From the NCBI RefSeq assembly GCF_014639315.1, contig NZ_BMFY01000006.1:106510-170509 (forward strand): a stretch of DNA of 64,000 bases. The letters run 5' to 3'. The position numbers and the translations under genes were made by a program. A model generated the notes under the pieces. It saw only the letters and a program-made list of their open reading frames with translations, ran no database searches and was not told where the DNA came from. This DNA is from Sediminivirga luteola. GTDB lineage: Bacteria; Actinomycetota; Actinomycetes; Actinomycetales; Brevibacteriaceae. Below are positions 1 to 8,344 of this stretch, in pieces; the stretch's first letter is position 1, and every line of letters starts with the position of its first letter.

Positions 1-1
1 C

Positions 2-271
2 ACGCCCGATGCCTCCACCACCTACGCGCGGCTGGAGCATCTGCGCGCCCGCGCCGGTGAACTCGCTGGTCAGGACGCCGTGAGGCGGGCGCAGGCGATG
101 TGCGGTCCGGCCGGGGACGCGGCGCCGATCTGCTTCCAGCCCGACCGCGCGCTGCCGCCGCAGGAGCAGTGGACCACCCTGCTGACGGTGTCCCTCGATC
201 TGGGCGGCTACGGCCTGGAATACGCCGCCGGCAGCCCCGCCGTCATGGCTCGCGGGGCTGAGCGGTTCTGA
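2..271 (+). CDS. 3' end of an unrecognised gene (partial)
   Basis: An open frame enters from the left edge and stops with TGA at 269-271, so only about 89 C-terminal residues are present. The visible part is rich in Ala, Gly and Arg and includes the stretches RLEHLRARAGELAG and QWTTLLTVSLDLGGYGLEY. There is no membrane segment and no motif I can assign. The first in-frame ATG inside the window (98 or 239) is probably not the real start, because the reading frame and codon bias continue unbroken to the edge. The next gene is convergent, so this gene ends its own transcription unit. The function is unknown. Confidence 0.5.
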   Translation, partial: TPDASTTYARLEHLRARAGELAGQDAVRRAQAMCGPAGDAAPICFQPDRALPPQEQWTTLLTVSLDLGGYGLEYAAGSPAVMARGAERF

Positions 272-420
272 AGCGTCTCCCGGCGAGCCCGCGGTCAGGA
301 GGCGCCGCGGCTCCTGGGATGCTGGGACCGCATCCGCGCCCGTAGTGCTGGCAGACCTGTGCCCGGGTGCCGCCGCGACGCCCGGCTGGCGCCGCGGGCC
401 GGGACTACTCAGGCTGACAA

Positions 421-482
421 AACACCTCCGTAGTGACAGAACACCACCGTCTACGGGGGTGTTCTGTCACTTACGGGTTGTT
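421..482. repeat. Dispersed hairpin element, family 1, copy 1
   Basis: A long palindrome has inner arms AGTGACAGAACACC (432-445) and GGTGTTCTGTCACT (458-471), perfectly complementary. Weaker outer arms extend it (AACACCTCCGTA against TTACGGGTTGTT). Close relatives lie at 30831-30892 and 47919-47978. It sits between two convergent genes, 27 bp beyond the stop of the acyl-CoA ligase, so it could work as a bidirectional terminator or be a REP-like repeat. It lacks a clean T-tract. Confidence 0.75.
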
Positions 483-508
483 CTCCGATGCCGCCCCGGG
501 CGGAACCG

Positions 509-2176
509 CTAGGCCAGTTCGCGGCGCAGCACCTTCCCGACGTTGCTCTTGGGCAGCTCCTCGCGGAACTCGATGGAACGGGGGCGCTTGTATCCGGCCA
601 GCTGCTCGCGCAGATGCGTCATGAGTTCCTCGGCGGTGAGGCTCTCATCCCGGCGGACCACGAAGAGCTTCGGCGCCTCGCCGGAACGCTCATCGGGCAC
701 GCCGGTCACCCCGGCCTCCGCGACCTTCGGGTGGAGCATGGCGGCGTCCTCGATCTCCCCGGGATAGACGTTGAAGCCGGAGACGACGATGATCTCCTTC
801 TTCCGGTCCACGATCGTGAGGAAGCCGTCGGCGTCGGCCGTGGCGATGTCCCCGGTGAGCAGCCAGCCCGCGGCGTCGAGCACCTCCGCGGTCTCCTCGG
901 GCCGGTTCCAGTAGCCGCGCATCACCTGCGGGCCGCGGACCGCCAGCTCGCCCTTCTCCCCGGCGGGAACCGGCTGGCCGTCCTCACCGCGCACCTGCAC
1001 CTCCGTGGAAGGCAGCGGGACGCCGATGGTGCCCGGCCGCGGCGGCATGTGGACGGGGTTCACGCTGACGACGGGTGAGGCCTCGGTGAGGCCGTAGCCC
1101 TCCACGATGTCCTTCCCGGTGACGTCTTTCCAGCGGGCGGCGACGCTCGTGCGGACGGCCATCCCGCCGGCCACCGTGATCGCCAGCCGGGAGAAGTCCA
1201 GCGCGCGGAAGTCCTCGTTCTCCAGCAGCGCCGCCGCCAGGGTGTTCACCAGGATGATGCCCTCCGGCGGGCCTTTGCGCAGGGTCTTCACGAAGGCGGG
1301 GATGTCCCGCGGGTTGGTGATGAGCACGTTGTGCGCGCCGAAGCGGAAGAACCCCAGGCAGTTCACCGTCAGGGAGAACACGTGGTAGAGCGGCAGCGCG
1401 GCGATGATCCGCGGGGACGCACCGGGGAGGATGCTGGGCATCAGCCGGATGAACTGCTCCTCGTTGGCGATCAGATTGGCGTGGGTGAGCACCGCGGCCT
1501 TCGGCCCTCCGGTGGTGCCTCCGGTGTACTGCAGGAACGCGGTGTCCTCCGGCGCGATCTCCGGCGGGGCGAAAGCCCTCCGGCTGCCGGCAGCCATCGC
1601 CTGCCGGAACGGGATCACCGGGTCGATCCCGTGCCCGGGCACCATCTTCTTGACGTGCTTGAGCAGGGCGTTGACCGCGAGCCGTTTGGGCGTGGGCATC
1701 AGATCGGCGACCTCGGTCAGGATGACGTGCTCCACGGAGGACCCGGGCAGCGCCTGCTCGATCCGGTCGGCGAAGTTCGCCAGGGCCAGCAGCGCCCGTG
1801 GCTCGGCGTCCGCCAGTACCCGGCTCATCTCCGCGGAGGTGTAGAGCGGATTGGCGTTGACGACGACGAGGCCGGCTTTGAGAGCGGCGAACATCGCCAC
1901 CGGGTACTGCAGCACATTGGGCATCTGGAGGACGATCCGGTCGCCCTTGACCAGCCCGAGCTCGTGCTGCAGGAACGAGGCGAAGCGATCGCTGAGCTCG
2001 TCGACCTCGGTGAAGCTCAGCTCGGTGCCCAGATTGGAGAAGGCGGGGCGCGGCCCGTGCGTCGCCGCCGTGGCCCGGACCATCTCGCCGATGGAGGCGA
2101 ACGGCGCCGGCGGGATCTGCGCGCTGACTCCCGGCGGGTAGAAACGGTGCCAGGGCTGGTCCTGCTCGGTGCTCAC
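509..2176 (-). CDS. Long-chain fatty acid-CoA ligase (AMP-forming)
   Basis: This 555-residue member of the ANL adenylating family should activate a fatty acid to acyl-AMP and then transfer it to CoA in the cytoplasm or at the inner membrane face. The phosphate-binding loop YTGGTTGGPK is at about residues 217-226. The A5 motif GYGLTEASP lies near 360. TGDIATADADGF and DRKKEIIVVSGFNVYPGEIE mark the hinge and C-terminal domain, and the catalytic lysine is in KSNVGKVLRRE at the end. The length is normal for FadD enzymes. The GTG start at 2176 is preceded by GAGGAAGGA. The gene diverges from a cytochrome b gene across a 385-bp gap holding a strong palindrome. The chain-length preference cannot be read from sequence. 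Confidence 0.9.
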   Translation of the reverse strand: MSTEQDQPWHRFYPPGVSAQIPPAPFASIGEMVRATAATHGPRPAFSNLGTELSFTEVDELSDRFASFLQHELGLVKGDRIVLQMPNVLQYPVAMFAALKAGLVVVNANPLYTSAEMSRVLADAEPRALLALANFADRIEQALPGSSVEHVILTEVADLMPTPKRLAVNALLKHVKKMVPGHGIDPVIPFRQAMAAGSRRAFAPPEIAPEDTAFLQYTGGTTGGPKAAVLTHANLIANEEQFIRLMPSILPGASPRIIAALPLYHVFSLTVNCLGFFRFGAHNVLITNPRDIPAFVKTLRKGPPEGIILVNTLAAALLENEDFRALDFSRLAITVAGGMAVRTSVAARWKDVTGKDIVEGYGLTEASPVVSVNPVHMPPRPGTIGVPLPSTEVQVRGEDGQPVPAGEKGELAVRGPQVMRGYWNRPEETAEVLDAAGWLLTGDIATADADGFLTIVDRKKEIIVVSGFNVYPGEIEDAAMLHPKVAEAGVTGVPDERSGEAPKLFVVRRDESLTAEELMTHLREQLAGYKRPRSIEFREELPKSNVGKVLRRELA

Positions 2177-2496
2177 TGGGGGTCCTTCCTCTTGACGGCG
2201 TCCACCCTCTTGACGGCCTCTGTGCCGTGCCGCACGTGTTGTCGGACATGTGCCCTCGTCCGCCGGGCAGACGCCCGTCGCGCGCCATCGCCGCCGGGTT
2301 TCGGGGAACGCGGACCCACGCTAGCACGCGCGCGTGTACGCGGTGCGGATTCCAGCACCCGGCCCTGCACCCGGGCGCCGGACCGCCCGCCCGCCCGCGT
2401 CGTCCCGGTGAGCGAGCGCGAGCCGTTTCCCCCGGGCGGCGCATCGGTGCGTAGGCTTGGGACAGACCACGGTTCGGCCATCGTGTGTGGCAGCAG

Positions 2497-2516
2497 TTAC
2501 TATGACGTCATACTAA
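2497..2516. promoter_or_regulatory. 20-bp palindromic operator candidate between divergent genes
   Basis: The sequence has a perfect 12-bp core, TATGACGTCATA, flanked symmetrically by TTAC and CTAA, so only one base pair per arm is mismatched. It contains TACTAT on the plus strand and TAGTAT on the minus strand, each usable as a -10 hexamer. A bound repressor could therefore block both the acyl-CoA ligase and the cytochrome b promoters. A second possible plus-strand hexamer, TAGGCT, lies about 45 bp upstream. The binding protein is not identifiable here. Confidence 0.55.
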
Positions 2517-2561
2517 ATCTGCCTGCCGCACCCGGGCACGGCCACGCGACACAGGAGCGAG

Positions 2562-3491
2562 ATGAGCACGAAGACGACGACGTCGAAGGACAGCCGCTGG
2601 CGGCCCCTGATCTGGATCCTCCCGGCCAGCGTGATCCTGCTGGGCCTGGCCGTGCTGGGCGCTCAGTGGCTGCGCGGCATGGACGGCGTTCAGGCGTGGA
2701 TGGAGCGTTATCCCGGTGCCACGCCGCTGCCGGAGGCCTCGCCCGAGGGCTTCCCCGCCTGGCTTGGGTGGCAGCACTTCCTCAACGCTTTCCTGATGGT
2801 GCTGATCATCCGCACCGGCTGGCTGGTGCGCACGACCGCCCGGCCCAAGGCGAACTGGACCAGGAACAACAAGGGCCCGATCAAGACCAAGCGGCCGCCG
2901 AAGAAGATCAGCATGGATCTGTGGCTGCACTACGTCCTGGACGTGCTGTGGATCCTCAACGGCGTGATCTTCGTGATCCTGCTGATCGTCAGCGGCCGCT
3001 GGGTGCGCGTGGTGCCCACCAGCTGGGAGGTCTTCCCCAATGCCGCCTCCGCCGCGCTGCAGTACCTTTCCCTGAACTGGCCGCACGAGGACAGCTGGGT
3101 CAACTACAACAGCCTGCAGGTGCTGACGTACTTCGTCGTGATCTTCATCGCCTCGCCGCTGGCCGCGATCACCGGCCTGCGGATGTCGAACATCTGGCCG
3201 GAGCAGGCCAAGCGGCTGAACAAGGCGTACCCGGTCGAACTGGCGCGGGCCATCCACTTCCCCGTGATGCTCTTCTTCGTGCTGTTCATCGTCGTGCACG
3301 TCACGCTCGTCTTCACCACGGGCGCGCTGCAGAACCTCAACTACATGTACGCCGCGCAGAACTCCGCCAGTTCCTGGCTGGGCTTCTGGATGTTCGCCGC
3401 TTCACTCGTGGTGATGGTGGCCGGCTGGTTCCTCTCCCGCCCGATCTTCACCTCGCCGATCGCGAACACCTTCGGCCGCGTCTCACGCTAG
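2562..3491 (+). CDS. Cytochrome b/b6-type membrane protein
   Basis: This 309-residue integral membrane protein has about four to five hydrophobic spans (near residues 20-40, 75-95, 130-150, 190-210, 230-250 and 265-290, some weak). Histidines fall in membrane positions suited to b-heme ligation: WQHFLN, LWLHYVLD, ARAIHFPVM and IVVHVTL. This resembles the Ni-hydrogenase/formate dehydrogenase/DMSO-type cytochrome b fold, which passes electrons between quinol and a periplasmic redox partner. No partner oxidoreductase is adjacent in the window, so its electron acceptor is unknown. A lysine-rich loop lies at about 105-125. The ATG is preceded by AGGAG. Its stop codon overlaps the stop of the convergent response regulator by 4 bp. 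Confidence 0.75.
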   Translation: MSTKTTTSKDSRWRPLIWILPASVILLGLAVLGAQWLRGMDGVQAWMERYPGATPLPEASPEGFPAWLGWQHFLNAFLMVLIIRTGWLVRTTARPKANWTRNNKGPIKTKRPPKKISMDLWLHYVLDVLWILNGVIFVILLIVSGRWVRVVPTSWEVFPNAASAALQYLSLNWPHEDSWVNYNSLQVLTYFVVIFIASPLAAITGLRMSNIWPEQAKRLNKAYPVELARAIHFPVMLFFVLFIVVHVTLVFTTGALQNLNYMYAAQNSASSWLGFWMFAASLVVMVAGWFLSRPIFTSPIANTFGRVSR

Positions 3492-4234
3492 TCCAGCAGC
3501 CCCTCGCGCAGTGCGTGCAGCACGGCGTTGGTCCGGTCACGGGCGCCGAGCTTCACCAGGACCGCGGAGATGTGGTTCTTCACGGTGCCCTCGGCCAGAT
3601 GCACCAGGGAGGCGATCTGCCGGTTGGAGTAGCCCTCGGCCACGAGCCGGAGCACCTCGCGTTCGCGTTCGGTGAGCGCCTGCGTCCTGGTGCCCTCGAT
3701 CCCGGCCGGCTGCGGGCCCTGGCGGAGGGCCCGCAGCAGCCGGTCGGTGATGGACGGTGCGATCAGCGTGCCGCCGGCGGCCAGCGTGCGCACCGCGCGG
3801 GAGAGCTGCTCGACGGTGACGTCCTTGAGCAGATAGCCGCGGGCACCGTGGCGCAGCGCCTGCAGCACCAGCTCGTCGTCGTCGAAGGTGGTCAGCACCA
3901 GCACGGGCAGGTCTGCCCCGCCGGTGCCGCGTTCGGCCAGTCGCTCCAGGAGCCAGAGGCCGTCGTATCGGGGCATCCGCAGATCCAGCAGCACCACGTC
4001 CGGTGGCCCGGCGCCGGGTGAGGGCGGGTTCTGCGCAGGTCCGGCGGCGTGGTGTTCAAGCGCCGCCAGCGCCTCGGCCCCGTCCGCGGCCTCGCCGACG
4101 ACCGCGATCCCGCCCAGCTCCAGCAGCGTGCGGATGCCCTGGCGGACCAGGGTCTGGTCATCCACCACGAGCACGCGCACCTGCGGCTGGCCCGGTGGCT
4201 GGCTCATCGGCGGGGTGCCGGGTGAGTCATTCAT
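3488..4234 (-). CDS. NarL/LuxR-family response regulator
   Basis: The protein has 248 residues. A receiver domain (about 15-140) carries the acidic pair in VVDDQT, the phospho-acceptor Asp in VVLLDLRMPRYDG and the conserved Lys in YLLKDVT. A LuxR-type helix-turn-helix follows near 180-245 (LTEREREVLRLVAEGYSNRQ). An Ala/Pro-rich insert of about 15 residues (HHAAGPAQNPPSPGAGPPD) interrupts the receiver domain before the phospho-acceptor strand, which is unusual. The start overlaps the end of the histidine kinase gene by 8 bp, so the two form one operon and one phosphorelay. The divergent ABC-2 exporter at 5593-7115 is the likely target. Confidence 0.93.
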   Translation of the reverse strand: MNDSPGTPPMSQPPGQPQVRVLVVDDQTLVRQGIRTLLELGGIAVVGEAADGAEALAALEHHAAGPAQNPPSPGAGPPDVVLLDLRMPRYDGLWLLERLAERGTGGADLPVLVLTTFDDDELVLQALRHGARGYLLKDVTVEQLSRAVRTLAAGGTLIAPSITDRLLRALRQGPQPAGIEGTRTQALTEREREVLRLVAEGYSNRQIASLVHLAEGTVKNHISAVLVKLGARDRTNAVLHALREGLLD

Positions 4235-5480
4235 CGGCGGCGCCCTTTCCGGCCGCCGGCCGGAGGGCTCGGCCGGAGGGTCCGCGCGGTGGCCCCGTGC
4301 TTTCGGCGACGGGCAGAACGACCTCGACGGTGAAGAACGGGGACGGGCGGACCGTCAGCGTCCCGCCGAGCGGCTCGAGGCGTTCGCGCAATCCGGTGAG
4401 TCCGTGGCCCTCGACGATCCGGCCGGGTGCCAGGCCGTCGTTGACGCAGACCATTCTCAGTTCGCCGGCGTCCTGCTCGAGGCGGATGGAGAGCTCATGC
4501 GCCTCGGCGTGCTTCACGGTGTTCGTGATGACCTCCTGAGCCGCGCGCACCAGCGTCTGCACCTGTTGCTCATCGGCGTCGACCCGGGGCGGGACCTCGA
4601 CGAAGATGTCCAGGGAGGGCACCGCGGCCGCCAGGCGCTCCAGGTGCGCCTGCAGATGGCCGGGGCCGGTCGCTCGTAGTTCGCCCACGGTGGCGCGCAC
4701 ATCGGCCAGCAGTTCCTTCGCCACCCCCGCGGCGCGATCGATATGGGCGCGGACGTCCTCGGTGCCCCCGCCGGTCATCCGGTGCGCCTTGTACCCGGCG
4801 GCCTCCAGCTCCAGGTTCAGCACGGTGAGCTGGTGGCCCATGGCGTCGTGCAGCTCCCGGGAGATCCGCAGCCGCTCAGCCGTCTTGGCCGAGCTCTCCA
4901 ACAGCACCGAGGCCGCCTCCAGCTCCACGTTCTTCTGCTCCAGCTCGGCCCGCAGCCCCGACTCCCGATGGAGGGCGTAGGTGCTGAACATCGAGGCCAG
5001 ATGGATGATCGCGTAGAAGGCGGTGACGGCCAGGTACTCCATCGGTGCCACGTGGTGGGCCACCAGGTGGACGAGCACCACCGCGCAGTTCAGCGCGATG
5101 ACCCCCAGCACCACGGGCATCGGCAGGATGTAACTGCCCGCGGCGGCCACCACGACCAGCAGCACCACGATCATCCCCTGATTGGGCATGGTCAGGAGCA
5201 GCGTCCAGGAACTGAGGACCGCGCCCGTATAGGCCAGCCGGTGCCACGGGGCGGTCAGCAGGCCGCTGGTGGCCAGGAAGGTCGCGAAAAGGCAGCCGAT
5301 GAGCAGAGCGGCCCACAGCCAGCGCGGAATGTAGGGAGCCTGCCCCACGATGAGCATCAGCAGACCCACGCCGAGGCTGAGCACCAGGATCGCGATGCCG
5401 GAGAACTCCTCCCACCGTCGCCGGTGCGGCCCGGCCACGGCCTGAGCACGATCGCGCCCCGATGCCCGCTGATCCTCCAT
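4227..5480 (-). CDS. Sensor histidine kinase (HisKA_3 type)
   Basis: The protein has 417 residues. About six transmembrane segments occupy roughly residues 24-170. A short coiled linker follows (AELEQKNVELEAASVLLES), then the HisKA_3 phosphorylation site in RISRELHDAMGHQ. A HATPase_c domain contains VITNTVKHA and the G-box GHGLTGLRERLEPLGG. No extracellular sensor domain is apparent, as in the DesK/LiaS group that senses events in the membrane. The ATG at 5480 has little ribosome-binding sequence. A TAGGCT hexamer ends 8 nt before it, so the mRNA may be almost leaderless. It is the first gene of the kinase-regulator operon and diverges from the ABC-2 exporter. Confidence 0.92.
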   Translation of the reverse strand: MEDQRASGRDRAQAVAGPHRRRWEEFSGIAILVLSLGVGLLMLIVGQAPYIPRWLWAALLIGCLFATFLATSGLLTAPWHRLAYTGAVLSSWTLLLTMPNQGMIVVLLVVVAAAGSYILPMPVVLGVIALNCAVVLVHLVAHHVAPMEYLAVTAFYAIIHLASMFSTYALHRESGLRAELEQKNVELEAASVLLESSAKTAERLRISRELHDAMGHQLTVLNLELEAAGYKAHRMTGGGTEDVRAHIDRAAGVAKELLADVRATVGELRATGPGHLQAHLERLAAAVPSLDIFVEVPPRVDADEQQVQTLVRAAQEVITNTVKHAEAHELSIRLEQDAGELRMVCVNDGLAPGRIVEGHGLTGLRERLEPLGGTLTVRPSPFFTVEVVLPVAESTGPPRGPSGRALRPAAGKGAADE

Positions 5481-5592
5481 GGCACCCCAGCCTACTGAGT
5501 GCCGCCCGGGCGTCAGAGGTGCCGAAAGTCATGGCCGCTCTCATGACCGGCGGCACAGGCGCGCCCGGGCGGGCGAGGGAAAGCTGGAGGGC

Positions 5593-6339
5593 ATGACAGA
5601 GAAACCTCAGCCACCGGCCATCGAGGCCCGGCATCTGGTCAAGCGGTACAAGCACAAGACCGCGGTGGACGGGATCAGCCTCCGGGTGGCCCGCGGCGAG
5701 ACCTTCGGCATCCTGGGCACCAACGGGGCCGGCAAGACCACCACCGTGGAGATGATCGCCGGGTTGCGCAAGCCCACCGAGGGCTCGGTGCGCATCCTGG
5801 GCCTGGACCCCTTCACCGAGCGGGCGAAGGTCCGGCAGATCCTCGGGGTCCAGTTGCAGGGGGCCTACCTGCACGGTTCGCTGACCGCGCGGGAACTGGT
5901 CGACCTCTACCGCGGCTTCTATCCGGACCCGCTGGACGCCGATGAGGCACTGACGATGGTGGAGCTGACGGACAAGGCGAGGACGAAGTTCGACGATCTC
6001 TCCGGCGGGCAGATGCAGCGGCTTTCCATCGCGCTGGCGCTGATCGGCCGGCCGCAGGTGGTGATCCTGGACGAGCTGACCACCGGACTCGATCCCCGCG
6101 CGCGCCGCCGCGTGTGGGCCACCATCGAGTCGCTGTCCGAGCAGACGGTGATCCTGATCAGCCACGCCATGGATGAGGTGGAGCGGCTCTGCGACCGGGT
6201 GGCGCTCATCGACGCCGGACGCGTCCTCGCGCACGGCACACCGGGGCAGCTCAGGGAACAGGCGGGCGCTGTGACGCTGGAGGACGCCTTCGTGGCTCTC
6301 ACCGGCAAGGACATTCAGGGCGATGAGGAAGAGGACTGA
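5593..6339 (+). CDS. ABC-2 type exporter ATPase
   Basis: This 248-residue nucleotide-binding subunit has Walker A GTNGAGKTTTVEM (near 42-54), signature LSGGQMQRLSIALAL, Walker B VVILDELTTGLDP and H-loop ISHAMDEVE. It belongs to the DrrA/CcmA-like group that drives export of drugs or lipids. I chose the ATG at 5593 because homology to the family begins there (MTEKPQPPAIEARHLVKRYK). A longer in-frame start at 5479 would add 38 non-conserved residues. GGAGG lies only 2 nt before this ATG, with GAGGGAAAG further upstream, so the exact ribosome-binding site is ambiguous. Its stop overlaps the permease start. The divergent kinase-regulator pair suggests stress-induced expression. Confidence 0.9.
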   Translation: MTEKPQPPAIEARHLVKRYKHKTAVDGISLRVARGETFGILGTNGAGKTTTVEMIAGLRKPTEGSVRILGLDPFTERAKVRQILGVQLQGAYLHGSLTARELVDLYRGFYPDPLDADEALTMVELTDKARTKFDDLSGGQMQRLSIALALIGRPQVVILDELTTGLDPRARRRVWATIESLSEQTVILISHAMDEVERLCDRVALIDAGRVLAHGTPGQLREQAGAVTLEDAFVALTGKDIQGDEEED

Positions 6340-7115
6340 TGATGAGTGAGGCCGTACATGCCCGCAGGCCGGGCCCGCGGGCATGGCTGAAGCTGATCCA
6401 GGCCGAGGCGAAGATGGTCACGAGGGACACCGCGGGGCTGATCGTGCCGCTCGGGCTGCCGCTGCTGATCCTGGTGATGCAGGGCATCTCCTTCGAGGAC
6501 CTCGGCGTGGAGGTCGCCGAGGGGGTGACGGCGTTCAGCGTGTTCCTGCTGCCGGTGGTCGTGACCATGGTCGTCGCGACGATCGCGGTGATCAACATGC
6601 CCAGCTTCCTGGCGACCTATCGGAAGACCAAGCTGCTGCGCCGGCTGGCGGTGACGCCGGCATCGCCGGCCATGGTGCTGGTGGCGCAGATGGCAGTCAG
6701 CTTCATCCAGGTGCTGCTGGGCATCGGCATCGCCTTCGGCGTGGCGATGGTCTTCTTCGACGCGGACCTCCCGCGGTCCCCGCTGGTCGCAGCGGCGGTC
6801 CTGCTGGCCTGCTGCGCGGCGATGTACGGCGTCGGCATGATCGTGGCGTCCATCTCGCCGACGCCGAACTCCTCGGTGGCGATCGGGCTGATCGCCTTCT
6901 TCGGTATCGCCGCCCTGGGCGGGATGTTCGGCCCGGCGGAGAACCTCCCGGAGCCGTTGCAGACGATTGGCTCCTGGCTGCCCTTCGGCGCCTCGGTGGA
7001 TGCCTTGCAGCACGCCTGGGCCGGCGAGCCGGTGGACCCGAAGAACTGGCTCGTGCTCGGAGCCACCGCGGCACTAGGCGCGGGAGTGGCCGCGGCCCTG
7101 TTCCGGTGGGAATGA
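6339..7115 (+). CDS. ABC-2 type exporter permease
   Basis: This 258-residue membrane protein has about six spans typical of ABC-2 permeases. Examples are the segments beginning AGLIVPLGLPLLILVM, VFLLPVVVTMVVATIAV and VAAAVLLACCAAMYGVGM. The start ATG overlaps the ATPase stop in the arrangement TGATG, showing translational coupling; an ATG one codon later (6342) is equally possible. The pair should form a dimeric exporter whose substrate is not evident. The convergent gene downstream is a BASS transporter, separated by 69 bp. Confidence 0.87.
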   Translation: MMSEAVHARRPGPRAWLKLIQAEAKMVTRDTAGLIVPLGLPLLILVMQGISFEDLGVEVAEGVTAFSVFLLPVVVTMVVATIAVINMPSFLATYRKTKLLRRLAVTPASPAMVLVAQMAVSFIQVLLGIGIAFGVAMVFFDADLPRSPLVAAAVLLACCAAMYGVGMIVASISPTPNSSVAIGLIAFFGIAALGGMFGPAENLPEPLQTIGSWLPFGASVDALQHAWAGEPVDPKNWLVLGATAALGAGVAAALFRWE

Positions 7116-7168
7116 GGGGCTCGGCGTCTCACCGGGCGTCAACCCGGGCAGAACACGGGACGGCGGCG

Positions 7169-7184
7169 CTCACGGCCCCGTGAG
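7169..7184. terminator. Small hairpin between convergent genes
   Basis: CTCACG and CGTGAG enclose a GCCC loop directly beside the BASS gene stop and 54 bp past the exporter permease stop. The stem is short and lacks a T-tract, so this is a weak terminator candidate for either strand. Confidence 0.3.
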
Positions 7185-8183
7185 TCAGGAGACCTCGGCT
7201 GTGACGTCCTGCTGTTCTGCCGCGATCCGGTCCCGGCGACGGCACCAGGCGGCGAAGATCGCCCCGGCCATGTTCTGCCACACGGAGAACACGGCCCCGG
7301 GAAGGGCCGAGAGGGGATTCATGTACTGTGCCGCGAGCCCGGCAGCCAGCCCGGACTGCTGCATGGCGATCTCGATGGCGATGGTGCGCCGCCGGCTGAT
7401 GGACTGGCGGGTGACGATCCCGATGCCGTAGCCCAGCAGCAGCGCGAGCGTGTTGTGGAGGATCACCGCGCCGAAGACCAGCAGGCCCGCCTCGAGCACG
7501 AGGTCCGCGCTGCCGGCGACCACGATGGCCACCACGGCGGCGATCGCCAGGGTCGCCAGCCACGGCAGCACGGGCATCGCGATCTTGACGACCTTCGGGA
7601 ACAGCAGCCGGACGATCAGGCCTCCCAGCACCGGCACCAGCACCACCTGCACGATCGACATCGCCATGCCGGCGGCATCGACCGGCAGGTACTGACCGGC
7701 CAGCCACAGGGTCAGCAGGGGCGTGGCGACCGGGGCGAGGATGGTGGAGACCGAGGTCGCGGTGACTGAGAGCGCCACATCGCCGCGGGCCAGATACGCC
7801 ACCACGTTCGACGCCGTCCCGCCGGGCACGGAGCCGACCAGGATGACTCCGGCGGCCAGTTCCGGCGGCAGCTGCATGATCCAGCAGACCAGCACCGCGA
7901 CCAGCGGCATCAGGATGTACTGGGCGGCGACCACGAGGAAGACGGGAACCGGCTTCTTGGCCACGAGGGCGAAGTCCACGGGCTTGAGCGTCAGCCCCAT
8001 GATGAACATGATCACGCCCAGGCCGGGGTTGATCAGGTGGCCGGTCCCGCTGAGCGGTTCGGCCAGGACGTAGCCGAGCACGCCGCCGGCCAGGACGAGG
8101 ATCGGGAAGATGAGCACCGCCCGGTAGCTGTTCCGGGCCTGCTGCGCCGTCTCGCGAGGCTCCGTTGCCTGCGTGGATGTCAT
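7185..8183 (-). CDS. Bile acid:sodium symporter (BASS) family transporter A
   Basis: The protein has about 332 residues and nine to ten membrane spans. The family motif around GGTASNVVAYLARGD lies in the middle and the E-x-x-MQ-x-SGL motif (EIAMQQSGLAAG) in the C-terminal half, so it should be a sodium-coupled organic anion importer of the BASS superfamily. The start is taken at 8183 (MTSTQATEPRE), preceded by AAGGCAGGA. An upstream ATG at 8258 adds 25 polar residues not shared with the neighbour. It is a tandem paralogue of the gene at 8345-9352, with 161 bp between them. A 63-bp block is identical between the copies (7647-7709 and 8810-8872). The substrate is not predictable; pyruvate-, pantoate- or steroid-like acids are known in the family. 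Confidence 0.85.
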   Translation of the reverse strand: MTSTQATEPRETAQQARNSYRAVLIFPILVLAGGVLGYVLAEPLSGTGHLINPGLGVIMFIMGLTLKPVDFALVAKKPVPVFLVVAAQYILMPLVAVLVCWIMQLPPELAAGVILVGSVPGGTASNVVAYLARGDVALSVTATSVSTILAPVATPLLTLWLAGQYLPVDAAGMAMSIVQVVLVPVLGGLIVRLLFPKVVKIAMPVLPWLATLAIAAVVAIVVAGSADLVLEAGLLVFGAVILHNTLALLLGYGIGIVTRQSISRRRTIAIEIAMQQSGLAAGLAAQYMNPLSALPGAVFSVWQNMAGAIFAAWCRRRDRIAAEQQDVTAEVS

Positions 8184-8344
8184 CGGTTCCTGCCTTGCTC
8201 GGTTGTGTGCGGTCGTGTTCGGTTGTGCGCGGTTCTCGTCTCCCGGAGGCAAGCGCATTCACGGCGTGGCGGCGCGCAGCGGGACCGGCGTGCGGCCACG
8301 GCTGGGCGCCGCCGCGCAGATGCCCGGCGCGACGCCGGGGCGTT

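Noticed and set aside
1331..4021. Very long open frame on the plus strand across the acyl-CoA ligase, cytochrome b and regulator genes (and a similar minus-strand frame at 984-2444)
   Set aside because: High GC removes stop codons from antisense frames. The translations are Arg/Gly/Asp-rich low complexity without family features, while the overlapping genes have clear domains and start signals.
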